Assembly: GCA_023428365.1 (NCBI GenBank)
Contig: JAEYYQ010000012.1
Location: forward strand, 1 to 6,009
Length of the DNA: 6,009 nucleotides
From: Pseudomonadota bacterium
GTDB taxonomy: Bacteria; Pseudomonadota; Alphaproteobacteria; Rhizobiales; Hyphomicrobiaceae
Reading direction: 5' to 3'
Shown here in pieces: positions 1-5,640 of the stretch (positions are counted from its first letter, which is position 1; the number at the start of each line of letters is the position of its first letter). The translations under genes and the position numbers were made by a program. The notes beneath the pieces were generated by a model. That model was not told the origin of the DNA. It saw only the letters and a program-made list of their open reading frames with translations, and did no database searches.

Positions 1-431
1 AAATTTTCAAATGGACCGAAGGCAACCGCGATGCTCGCTAAAGGCGGCGCAAGCAGGACCAACGCAAACCAGGACAGTGTGCCGCCGACAAGCGACGATG
101 CGTTGCCCAGACCCAAGGCGCGTCCGGGATACCCGCGCCGCGCAAGCTGATAGCCGTCCAGGCACGTCATGATTGCATTCGGCTCGCCCGGAATGCGCAT
201 CAGTGTTGCTGTGATCAGGCCACCCGAAACACCTCCGACAAACATCGAGATCAGCAGCGTGACCGCCTCAACACTCGACATGTGATAAGTGAACGGCAAC
301 GTCAGCGCCATTAACACTCCGGCCGTGATACCGGGAAGCACCCCGACCGAAATACCGAGTGCAACGCCCCCCAACATGATCAGGAACGGCTTGAGCGTGA
401 AAAGATTGAGGAAAGCCTCTGGAAGGGTCAC
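1..431 (-). CDS. tctA: Tripartite tricarboxylate transporter large permease TctA, N-terminal part (cut by window edge)
   Basis: This is the large membrane subunit of a TTT-family secondary transporter, which normally imports carboxylates delivered by a periplasmic TctC protein. 143 complete codons are visible and the reading frame is open to the window edge; the family is usually about 500 residues. Seen in the translation: a glycine-rich first membrane segment (GVALGISVGVLPGITAG, about residues 22-38), a second hydrophobic stretch with FVGGVSGG (64-71), the family loop IPGEPNA followed by DGYQLARRGYPGRALGLG (about 80-109), and a third hydrophobic segment near 113-138. The start is GTG at 431, chosen because GGAGG lies 8 nt upstream and the preceding tctB stop is only 14 nt away. 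The usual loop form is IPGTP, so IPGEPNA points to a divergent subfamily. It is third in the sulfatase-tctB-tctA operon. No tctC is visible; it may lie outside or elsewhere. Confidence 0.93.
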   Translation of the reverse strand, partial: MTLPEAFLNLFTLKPFLIMLGGVALGISVGVLPGITAGVLMALTLPFTYHMSSVEAVTLLISMFVGGVSGGLITATLMRIPGEPNAIMTCLDGYQLARRGYPGRALGLGNASSLVGGTLSWFALVLLAPPLASIAVAFGPFEN

Positions 432-448
432 AGTGAAAACCTCCGTCA
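432..448 (-). promoter_or_regulatory. Ribosome binding site deciding the GTG start of tctA
   Basis: On the minus strand the tctB stop TGA (448-446) is followed by GGAGG at 444-440, then 8 nt, then GTG at 431. No ATG start fits better, because the first in-frame ATG lies 18 codons further in, inside the first membrane segment. The 14 nt spacing implies co-transcription and probably coupled translation with tctB. Confidence 0.7.
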
Positions 449-943
449 ATTCAGGTCGAGTTGTAAGACGACCCGAAACAGGAGGTCAAGAGCGTAAGCG
501 GCAACGACTGCGAAAACAGCAACTCCGGCCAGTCGCTTGACTTCAAATGGACTGAGCACCGCTCCGGAAAAGAACAGATAAACTGCGGTCGCGGGAAAAA
601 AGCCGATGCTCGGAAAGTTGAATGTAATGGCGTAGCCAATCGCAATCAGGATCGTGAGAACGGCGGTCAGCGGACGCTGCACGTGCTCTGCCGCCGCCTC
701 CAACCCAACGACCATCCCTTGCGCAGCGCGCCCGAGAGAGCGCCCCATAATAACCCTGACCAGCATGGCCAGCCCCAGAGCACCGAGGACGACACTGACG
801 CTCATGGGGAAGAATTTGGGACCCATGGGATCGTACGGGGCGGGCGGCAGATTGTTCGCCTGATACCCAATCACCGCCGCGATCGCCAAAATCAGGACGA
901 TGTATGCGATCTCAGCGGTTCGCGTGGCGCGATCCTCAGGCAT
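446..943 (-). CDS. tctB: Tripartite tricarboxylate transporter small permease TctB (DUF1468 family)
   Basis: This is the small, poorly conserved membrane subunit that pairs with TctA in the inner membrane. At 165 residues it has normal length. The hydrophobic profile fits four to five membrane segments: about 11-28 (AYIVLILAIAAVIGY), 46-66, 91-109, 113-131 and 137-160. The family hallmark after the first segment is present as YDPMGPKFFP (37-46), the usual Gly-Pro...Phe-Pro element. The start is ATG at 943 with a strong GGGAGG five nt upstream (954-949). The gene begins 28 nt after the sulfatase stop and ends 14 nt before tctA, so the three genes read as one operon. The identification rests on hydrophobicity, size, the FP element and position next to TctA; no catalytic residues are expected in this family. 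Confidence 0.9.
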   Translation of the reverse strand: MPEDRATRTAEIAYIVLILAIAAVIGYQANNLPPAPYDPMGPKFFPMSVSVVLGALGLAMLVRVIMGRSLGRAAQGMVVGLEAAAEHVQRPLTAVLTILIAIGYAITFNFPSIGFFPATAVYLFFSGAVLSPFEVKRLAGVAVFAVVAAYALDLLFRVVLQLDLN

Positions 944-971
944 ATGTTCCTCCCGGCGTTTGCCGAAATTC

Positions 972-2432
972 TTACTTGGATACGAGCACCGGCTTTTCGC
1001 CGGGCGCCGGAGTGTAGCTGAAGTCCCCGCGGCTCAATATGGCATCAATTCCGCCGTGCTGCGCGATGAGGCGACGTTGATCCGCGAACGCTTCTGCATT
1101 AACCGCCTCGGGATCGCAGATACGCCGGAGTTCCGCCTCGCATTCGGCCAGCACACCCGCCATGTCCGCGCGCTCAGCAATGTCCGTCGTCTCGCCGGGG
1201 TCCGCCTGCATGTCATAAAGCTCGGGACGGTACCCAACGTGATAGACGTACTTCCAGCGACCATGACGGATCATGAAAGAGCCGGTTATCGAACCCGCCG
1301 CATGATATTCCGACAGCACGTTCCGGCCCGGCTCCTCACCTTGCGCGATGGCCCACAAGGATCGAGACGGCAGCCCCAAATCGCCCTGCGAAACGGGGCA
1401 GCCTACAGCCTCGATCGCGGACCGATAGCAGTCGATGAGAGAGACGGGCGTGTCGACCACTGCGCCGGCAGCGACATCCGGCCCGGCGAGAACCAGAGGA
1501 ATGGCGGCCGACTCATCGAACATCACCGATTTACCCCACATCCCACGGCAACCGACATTGTCGCCATGGTCGGACGAGTAAATCACGCGCGTATTTTCGG
1601 TAAATCCGGCCACATCAAGAGCCTTGAGGATTTTACCGATGTTATCATCGAGGAAACTGACGAGAGCGTAGTAGGAAGCGATGCCACGCCGGACCGCGGC
1701 TTCGTCGGCAAAATAATCATCATAGTCCATGATGGACCGGAGCGCCTGAACGGCCGGATGCAATTTTCGGCCCGCTTCATCGTAGAGGCGTGGCATCGGC
1801 ATACGATCCGGATCATAGAGTTTGTAGAATTCCGGCGGCGCCGTCAGCGGGAAGTGCGGGCGCACCAGCGAGACAAACAACGCCCACGGCTTATCGCCGC
1901 TCTTTTCAGCTTGCTCCGCGATCCAGCGGCAGGCGGCCTCGGTGATGTTGGTGTCGTAGTCGTTGTAGGCCGACTCACCGGGACCGGCGGCGGCAGCCAA
2001 AGCCGGCATACTGCCACGTTTCGCCGGCGGCTCACGCAGCATTCCGATGAGATCACCTTTGCCCTCGAGAACGTGCAGAGGCAGTATTTCTTCACTGAAT
2101 CCGTTGTCGTCGGTCGTTGCCCGAAAATGCAGCTTGCCGATCGACACAACTGTGTTGCCGTTGTCGCGAATTCGGCTGTGCCAGCTCGGAAACTCTCCGT
2201 GAAATGGCGCGGCGTTATCCCAGGCTCTGACCTGATGCACCCAGCGTCCCGTCGCCAATGCGGCGCGCGCCGGGACACAGATCGGGCACGGCGTGTAGGC
2301 ATTGGTAAACCGTGTGCCGCGAGCTGCGAGACGATCGATATTGGGCGTAATTGCGACGCGATCACCATAGCAGCCGGCGATATCCCGTTGATGTTCATCT
2401 GACAGAATGAACAGCAGATTGCTGGGCTTCAC
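972..2432 (-). CDS. Cytoplasmic type I sulfatase (choline-sulfatase-like, formylglycine-dependent)
   Basis: This is an alkaline-phosphatase-superfamily sulfatase, 486 residues, close to the usual 480-520. The N-terminal strand NLLFILSDEHQRD (5-17) supplies metal ligand D12. The sulfatase signature is complete: C52-V-P-A-R56 within CPICVPARAALATGR, where C52 would be converted to formylglycine. Other expected residues are K100 and H102 (IGKLHF), H193 (RPHFP), D288-H289 (SSDHGD) and K301 (WGKSVMFDES). The arrangement around SSDHGDNVGCRGMWGK and the DNAAPF region resembles choline sulfatases, but the substrate cannot be read from sequence. There is no signal peptide or lipobox, so the enzyme should act in the cytoplasm on an imported or internally made sulfate ester, releasing sulfate and an alcohol or phenol. 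It heads the operon with tctBA and diverges from lysR. The formylglycine-generating enzyme is not in the window. The start is GTG at 2432; the N-terminus beginning MKPSNLLFILSDEH matches the family boundary. Confidence 0.93.
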   Translation of the reverse strand: MKPSNLLFILSDEHQRDIAGCYGDRVAITPNIDRLAARGTRFTNAYTPCPICVPARAALATGRWVHQVRAWDNAAPFHGEFPSWHSRIRDNGNTVVSIGKLHFRATTDDNGFSEEILPLHVLEGKGDLIGMLREPPAKRGSMPALAAAAGPGESAYNDYDTNITEAACRWIAEQAEKSGDKPWALFVSLVRPHFPLTAPPEFYKLYDPDRMPMPRLYDEAGRKLHPAVQALRSIMDYDDYFADEAAVRRGIASYYALVSFLDDNIGKILKALDVAGFTENTRVIYSSDHGDNVGCRGMWGKSVMFDESAAIPLVLAGPDVAAGAVVDTPVSLIDCYRSAIEAVGCPVSQGDLGLPSRSLWAIAQGEEPGRNVLSEYHAAGSITGSFMIRHGRWKYVYHVGYRPELYDMQADPGETTDIAERADMAGVLAECEAELRRICDPEAVNAEAFADQRRLIAQHGGIDAILSRGDFSYTPAPGEKPVLVSK

Positions 2433-2447
2433 GGTTCGAATTCCTCC
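2433..2447 (-). promoter_or_regulatory. Ribosome binding site for the sulfatase GTG start
   Basis: On the minus strand GGAGG (2447-2443) precedes the GTG at 2432 by 10 nt. The spacing is slightly long but no closer purine-rich box exists. The spacer contains the overlapping palindromes TTCGAA and GAATTC, which may be chance. Confidence 0.55.
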
Positions 2448-2527
2448 GGGGTATCAATTTTTGCCAGGAGGTTGCCCGCATAAAGGTTCTACGACAAGAT
2501 CACAGACATGACCTTTCCCATAACTCA

Positions 2528-2532
2528 AAGGA
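2528..2532 (+). promoter_or_regulatory. Shine-Dalgarno-like AAGGA abutting the lysR ATG; favours TTG at 2542 as alternative start
   Basis: AAGGA sits directly against the ATG at 2533, with no spacer, so it cannot serve that codon well. An in-frame TTG at 2542 lies 9 nt downstream of the box, an ordinary spacing, and would give an N-terminus LDLSQLRYF that matches the usual MDLxQLRYF of LysR proteins. An in-frame TAA at 2521-2523 rules out any start further upstream. Confidence 0.45.
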
Positions 2533-3441
2533 ATGGGTAACTTGGACCTATCGCAGCTTCGTTACTTCAATGCCGTAGCCCAGCACGGGAGCTTCAGTGC
2601 GGCGGCAAGAGCCCTGGGCATGACCCAGCCGGGTCTGACCAAAGCTGTATGCCGCCTCGAATCATCTCTTGATTGTCGCTTGTTTCGGCGGTTGGCGCGT
2701 GGCGTCGCTCTGACTGAGCAAGGTCACGCGCTTCTTCGACATGCAAATCAGCTCAATGTGCAGCTTTTGGACGCGCGCGAAGAGGTTCGCGCACTCAATC
2801 AGGGCGCGACCGGGCACATCCGCATCGGTGCAGGCCCGTCATGGTTGACCACAGCCTTACCCGGCATCATCGTGAAAATGGCTGCGGCTTATCCCAAGCT
2901 CAACTTTCGGATATTTGGCGGCTTCAAGGGCAACCTGATCGAACTGGTCCGAAACGGTGAACTCGACATAGCGGTGTCCGCCCTACCCAGTCGCCTTCCT
3001 CCGGGCCTGCGCGGCATACCTCTGACACAAGACACGATCTCCATTATTGCGCGACGAGATCATCCGCTGCGCGCCAAGCGTCGGATCGCGCCGAGGGACA
3101 CCCTGAAATATCCCTGGATTCTTCCTGGTCGCGACGTTCTTTCACGGCAGCGCCTAGAAGCGCTGTTTCGCGTTCACAGCTTGGATGTTCCGGAGCCGAG
3201 CATCGAGGTGGACTCCATTCCGTTCATAGGCAGTGTCCTGCGCGAAAGTAATATGCTCTCGTTCATGACAATTCAGATTGTCCGTAGCAGCATGGACGGA
3301 AGCGCACCTTTGTCAGTGCCTGGTCTCAGCACGGTCAGAACGGCGGGCGTGATATTCAGAGCGTCCGCGGCCTCGTCGATCATCACGCGGGCGTTCGTCG
3401 AGTCGATCAAGGCATATTCCGAAGCCATCGGCACGAACTGA
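2533..3441 (+). CDS. LysR-type transcriptional regulator
   Basis: This is a DNA-binding regulator of 302 residues, normal for the family (290-310). The winged helix-turn-helix occupies about residues 5-65: QLRYFNAVAQHGSFSAAARA, then the recognition helix GMTQPGLTKAVCRLE (29-43), then the wing ending in LARGVALTEQGHALL. A linker helix follows (about 66-92), then a periplasmic-binding-protein-like effector domain from GHIRIGAGPSWLTTALP (94-110) to the end. It is a soluble cytoplasmic protein with no membrane segment. It diverges from the sulfatase-tctBA operon across 100 bp, so it is the likely regulator of that operon, responding to the transported compound or a product; the effector is unknown. 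The start given is ATG 2533; TTG 2542 is equally plausible on ribosome-site grounds. Its G+C (about 47-58% in sampled lines) is below that of the genes on the right. Confidence 0.93.
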   Translation: MGNLDLSQLRYFNAVAQHGSFSAAARALGMTQPGLTKAVCRLESSLDCRLFRRLARGVALTEQGHALLRHANQLNVQLLDAREEVRALNQGATGHIRIGAGPSWLTTALPGIIVKMAAAYPKLNFRIFGGFKGNLIELVRNGELDIAVSALPSRLPPGLRGIPLTQDTISIIARRDHPLRAKRRIAPRDTLKYPWILPGRDVLSRQRLEALFRVHSLDVPEPSIEVDSIPFIGSVLRESNMLSFMTIQIVRSSMDGSAPLSVPGLSTVRTAGVIFRASAASSIITRAFVESIKAYSEAIGTN

Positions 3442-3523
3442 TTGCGTCACGGAGGGCACACACCAAACGAGATTCGGCGCTACTCAAGACCGTGCAGATC
3501 CGTGACGTGTCTCTGCTCGTGCC
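3430..3523. repeat. Nested inverted repeats at the end of lysR
   Basis: Two perfect arm pairs are nested around one centre. The outer pair is GGCACGA (3430-3436) and TCGTGCC (3517-3523). The inner pair is CGTCACGGA (3445-3453) and TCCGTGACG (3499-3507). The gaps between outer and inner arms are 8 and 9 nt, and a further 4 bp pair GCAC (3456-3459) and GTGC (3492-3495) lies inside. The left outer arm overlaps the last codons of lysR. There is no T-run after it, so an intrinsic terminator is doubtful. It may be a structured 3' end of the lysR transcript or a protein-binding array beside the attachment site at 3548-3592. Confidence 0.5.
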
Positions 3524-3547
3524 ATGAACTTAGTGATTTATGCAGAT

Positions 3548-3592
3548 TGGTCGGGGCAGCGGGATTCGAACTCGCGCGCCCCGGCTCCCAAA
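3548..3592 (-). pseudogene. tRNA-Pro(UGG) 3' fragment; probable attachment-site (att) scar of an integrative element
   Basis: Read on the minus strand this is exactly tRNA positions 32-76: anticodon loop TTTGGGA (3592-3586, anticodon TGG), 3' anticodon stem GCCGG, five-base variable loop GGCGC, T arm GCGAG-TTCGAAT-CCCGC with one A52-C62 mismatch, acceptor 3' strand TGCCCCG, A73, and encoded CCA (3550-3548). G35, G36, G37, G72 and A73 are the expected proline identity bases. Upstream (3593 onward) there is no CCGGC stem partner, no D arm and no CGGGGC acceptor strand, so the 5' half is absent. Tyrosine integrases that target tRNA genes leave such a 3' copy at one end of the inserted element, with crossover often in the anticodon loop. 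Normal geometry puts the element at higher coordinates. Confidence 0.83.
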
Positions 3593-3646
3593 CTCACTTG
3601 AATCCGCGTCCAGTTCGGCCGTCGTCTAGGAAGCAGAGCCTACCTC

Positions 3647-3693
3647 AATGCGGCGACCATCGCCAGTTCAGCAAGAGCGATGGTCGCCGCATT
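3647..3693. repeat. Perfect 17 bp inverted repeat (hairpin, 13 nt loop) just past the methyltransferase stop
   Basis: The arms AATGCGGCGACCATCGC (3647-3663) and GCGATGGTCGCCGCATT (3677-3693) are exactly complementary, separated by 13 nt. The right arm ends 6 nt from the stop codon of the minus-strand homocysteine S-methyltransferase gene, so the hairpin falls at the 3' end of that transcript. Neither side has a T-run, so it is not a standard intrinsic terminator; it may still stop transcription, protect the mRNA 3' end, or be a recombination or REP-like element. The loop repeats a nearby 10-mer with one change (CCAGTTCGGC at 3610-3619, CCAGTTCAGC at 3663-3672). Confidence 0.85.
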
Positions 3694-3699
3694 CCTACA

Positions 3700-4662
3700 T
3701 CAAGTCACCGCCCGTCCGTCCCCACCGGCGCATGATGCGCAGATGTGTGCCACGTGACGATGGTCGGTGCCGCAACATCCACCAAACACCCGGAGCTGCG
3801 GGAACGCGCGGAGCAGGTCGTGGTACTGGTGGCCGAACTCGACCGGATCACCGGCATCGAGGTCGGGCGCCGAGTCCAGCTCCGCATGGCTGCGCTTCGA
3901 GGCGTTGGCCCGGATACCACGGATGCGGCGGACCCAACCCGCCCCGCTCCCGAGCGTGTGCGAGAAATGCGTGGGGTGCGCGCAGTTGATCATGTAATAG
4001 GCCGGGGCCTCGCGGGTTGCAGCGTCGACGGTTTCGATGGCCTCCTGCAGCGTCGCGCCATTCGGCAGTAGGCCGTTGGTCTCAAGCGTGAACGCGATCA
4101 CGACGGGGAGACCATGCTGCTTGGCAGCCATGACGATGCCGAGCGCCTCATTGACATTGGTCATCGTGAACGCGGAAACCATGTCCGCCTCGGTGTTGGC
4201 GAACGCCGCGATCTGCGCGTCGTGATACGCAGCCGCCGTCTCCGGCGTCATCTCAGCACCCGCCACGTAGCCATCGCCGCGCGGACCGATGTTGCCGCTG
4301 ATCACCATCGGCGTTTCGCGTCCCTCGTGCGCAAGGCGCAGCTCCGCCATCAGCTCGATTGCCTCGCGATTGACCGCTGTGAGCGCCTCGCGCGAGTAGC
4401 CGAGCTTGGCACCCCAGTCCGCGTTGGCACGCCACGTCGGCGCTTCGAGCACGAAGCCCATCCGCGCCTGCTGCGCGGTGTCGATGTAGGGCAGGAAGTA
4501 GTCGCTGAGGGTCTTGCGCCCTTCAGGCGTGCGCAGCAGGTCGAAAGAGGCGAAATGCGGGAGATCGAGCCCGTTGTGGAAGATCAGCGTCGTTTCCAGA
4601 CCGCCGTCCGTCAGGAACAGGCGCGAGCCGAGTTGCGGCAATGCCGTACGGTATTTGCTCAT
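3700..4662 (-). CDS. Homocysteine S-methyltransferase family protein
   Basis: This is a zinc-dependent methyltransferase of the Hcy-binding family (betaine- or S-methylmethionine-homocysteine methyltransferase type), 320 residues, normal length. It would transfer a methyl group to homocysteine to make methionine in the cytoplasm; the methyl donor cannot be told from sequence. Seen: N-terminal barrel strand LFLTDGGLETTL (15-26), SGNIGPRGDGYV (122-133), TMTNVNEALG (166-175), and the zinc ligands C227 in MINCAHPTHF and C296-C297 in FGGCCGTDHRH. All three cysteines are in their expected places, so the enzyme looks intact. The start is ATG at 4662; GGGAG lies about 11 nt upstream. It diverges from a TetR regulator across 230 bp and ends 6 nt before a perfect hairpin. 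G+C is about 65-70% in sampled lines, higher than lysR. It would lie just inside the putative element bounded by the tRNA-Pro scar. Confidence 0.92.
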   Translation of the reverse strand: MSKYRTALPQLGSRLFLTDGGLETTLIFHNGLDLPHFASFDLLRTPEGRKTLSDYFLPYIDTAQQARMGFVLEAPTWRANADWGAKLGYSREALTAVNREAIELMAELRLAHEGRETPMVISGNIGPRGDGYVAGAEMTPETAAAYHDAQIAAFANTEADMVSAFTMTNVNEALGIVMAAKQHGLPVVIAFTLETNGLLPNGATLQEAIETVDAATREAPAYYMINCAHPTHFSHTLGSGAGWVRRIRGIRANASKRSHAELDSAPDLDAGDPVEFGHQYHDLLRAFPQLRVFGGCCGTDHRHVAHICASCAGGDGRAVT

Positions 4663-4892
4663 GATTATCTCAACTCCCTTTTTTCTGATTGGTTGGCCGG
4701 GCCGCTTCCGGCGGCATCGGACGGCGGATTTCTATGGCTGGATGGCACGCGCCGATAGCGAGCGCGTGGTACAGTTGCTCAGCAAACAGATTCAATGTTA
4801 CATGGCAGCGGCTTAAGTGAATTTCTCTGGTCTTGATCGACCGCGCTGCACGGATTTCGCAGGCGCCAACTTGACCGCAGGTACAGTTTGCC
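4663..4892. promoter_or_regulatory. Divergent control region between the methyltransferase and tetR, with inverted repeats
   Basis: This 230 bp gap has no supportable gene. It contains a 7 bp perfect inverted repeat, CACGCGC (4746-4752) and GCGCGTG (4762-4768), 23 bp overall, and two smaller dyads, AACA-N7-TGTT (4785-4799) and ATGT-T-ACAT (4795-4803). The sizes and position suit a TetR-family operator, which would let the regulator control both genes. No clear promoter hexamers or known riboswitch core were seen. The operator role is inferred. Confidence 0.4.
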
Positions 4893-5519
4893 ATGCCCGC
4901 TCCAGCCCCCAAGCGTAAGGGTGACGCGCGTGAACGCATTCTTGAGTTCGCCGAAGCGTCCATTCTTGAAAAGGGTTTCGACGCCACATCGATCGACGAA
5001 CTGATCGCCGCCGCAAGTATCACCAAGAGCGGCTTCTTCTATCACTTCAGCGACAAAACCGAGCTCGCGCGCGTGCTGCTCAGGCGCTACATCGAGCGCG
5101 AAACCACGATGTTCGACGAGCTCTTCGGCCGCGCCGATGAGTTGTGCGACGACCCGCTGCACGGCTTTCTGGTCGGCCTCAAGATGCTGGCCGAGCTGGT
5201 TGCGGACCTACCGAACGGCCATCCCGGCTGTCTGATCGCGTCGTACTGCTATCAGGAACGCCTCTTCGACCAGCAGGTGCGTGAGCTCAGCGCTCAATCC
5301 GTGCTGCTATGGCGTGCGCGGTTCCGCGCCCGGTTGGATAGGATCGCCGAGCGCTATCCGCCGCGGATCAGCGTCGACCTGGGCGACCTCGCCGACATGC
5401 TGTCGGTGGTGGCCGACGGCGGCATCGTGTTGTCCAAGGTGCTGCGCGATCCGGCTGCCATGCCACGCCAAATCCTGCTCTACCGCGACTTCGTGAAGGT
5501 GGTGTTCGCGGGTACGTGA
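4893..5519 (+). CDS. TetR/AcrR-family transcriptional regulator
   Basis: This is a one-component repressor-type regulator, 208 residues, normal length (190-220). The N-terminal DNA-binding domain is clear: ARERILEFAEASILEKGFDATSIDELIAAASITKSGFFYHFSDKTELARVLL (about 12-63), with the recognition helix at ITKSGFFYHFSDK (43-55). The remaining residues form the helical ligand-binding and dimer domain (from about 65), whose ligand is unknown; it contains a short cysteine-bearing stretch GCLIASYCYQERLFD. The start is ATG at 4893, with a weak AGGT about 10 nt upstream (4879-4882) and no better in-frame alternative before the conserved helix. It is divergent from the homocysteine S-methyltransferase gene, so autoregulation plus control of that gene is the natural inference. 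Its sampled G+C (65-72%) matches the methyltransferase. Confidence 0.93.
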   Translation: MPAPAPKRKGDARERILEFAEASILEKGFDATSIDELIAAASITKSGFFYHFSDKTELARVLLRRYIERETTMFDELFGRADELCDDPLHGFLVGLKMLAELVADLPNGHPGCLIASYCYQERLFDQQVRELSAQSVLLWRARFRARLDRIAERYPPRISVDLGDLADMLSVVADGGIVLSKVLRDPAAMPRQILLYRDFVKVVFAGT

Positions 5520-5640
5520 GGCCCCGCCAGCTCACAATCGGTCTGAACAGCACAGTAGGGCGAGCTTCGGACGAATGAACTCTGCTCTGCCCACACTTGA
5601 CCGGGCCATCAACGACGTCCGCTAGCTCTCCTCGACAATC
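5520..5640. other. Convergent intergenic gap after tetR
   Basis: This 121 bp gap separates the 3' ends of tetR (plus) and the DUF294-type gene (minus). I see no gene, no strong hairpin and no T-run, so no terminator for either gene can be named. Confidence 0.5.

Larger units (their letters stand above)
2433..2532. promoter_or_regulatory. Divergent control region between the sulfatase-tctBA operon and lysR, with inverted repeat at 2482-2516
   Basis: This 100 bp gap must hold promoters for both directions, the classic layout for a LysR protein controlling the adjacent operon and itself. A perfect 6 bp inverted repeat, AAAGGT (2482-2487) and ACCTTT (2511-2516), spans 35 bp. Inside it, TCT (2488-2490) and AGA (2497-2499) form a smaller dyad, and T2487-N11-A2499 fits the loose LysR-box pattern. 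No convincing -35/-10 pair is visible for either gene. The binding role is inferred from position, not demonstrated. Confidence 0.4.

Noticed and set aside
900..2402. 500-codon plus-strand open frame
   Set aside because: It lies opposite the sulfatase gene, which has all catalytic motifs. The antisense translation is arginine- and histidine-rich with no recognisable domain, as expected for a shadow frame in GC-rich DNA.
3548..3650. A complete tRNA gene on the minus strand
   Set aside because: Bases upstream of the anticodon loop cannot form the anticodon stem, D arm or acceptor strand, so only positions 32-76 are present.
3647..3693. Rho-independent terminator
   Set aside because: The stem is perfect but no T-run follows on either strand, so it is reported as an inverted repeat.
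3442..3735. 97-codon plus-strand open frame after lysR
   Set aside because: Its segment LVGAAGFELARPGSQ is the well-known false peptide produced by reading the complement of a tRNA 3' half, and the frame also runs through the hairpin. It is not a gene.
4114..4758. 214-codon plus-strand open frame
   Set aside because: It is antisense to the homocysteine S-methyltransferase gene and has no family resemblance.
4663..4892. SAM- or SAH-type riboswitch upstream of the homocysteine methyltransferase
   Set aside because: The leader ends in AAAAAAGGGAG, which recalls the SAM-II 3' end, but the conserved SAM-II and SAH core sequences and the matching stems are not found.
4779..5162. 127-codon minus-strand open frame
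   Set aside because: It overlaps the tetR helix-turn-helix coding region in antisense and its translation matches nothing recognisable.
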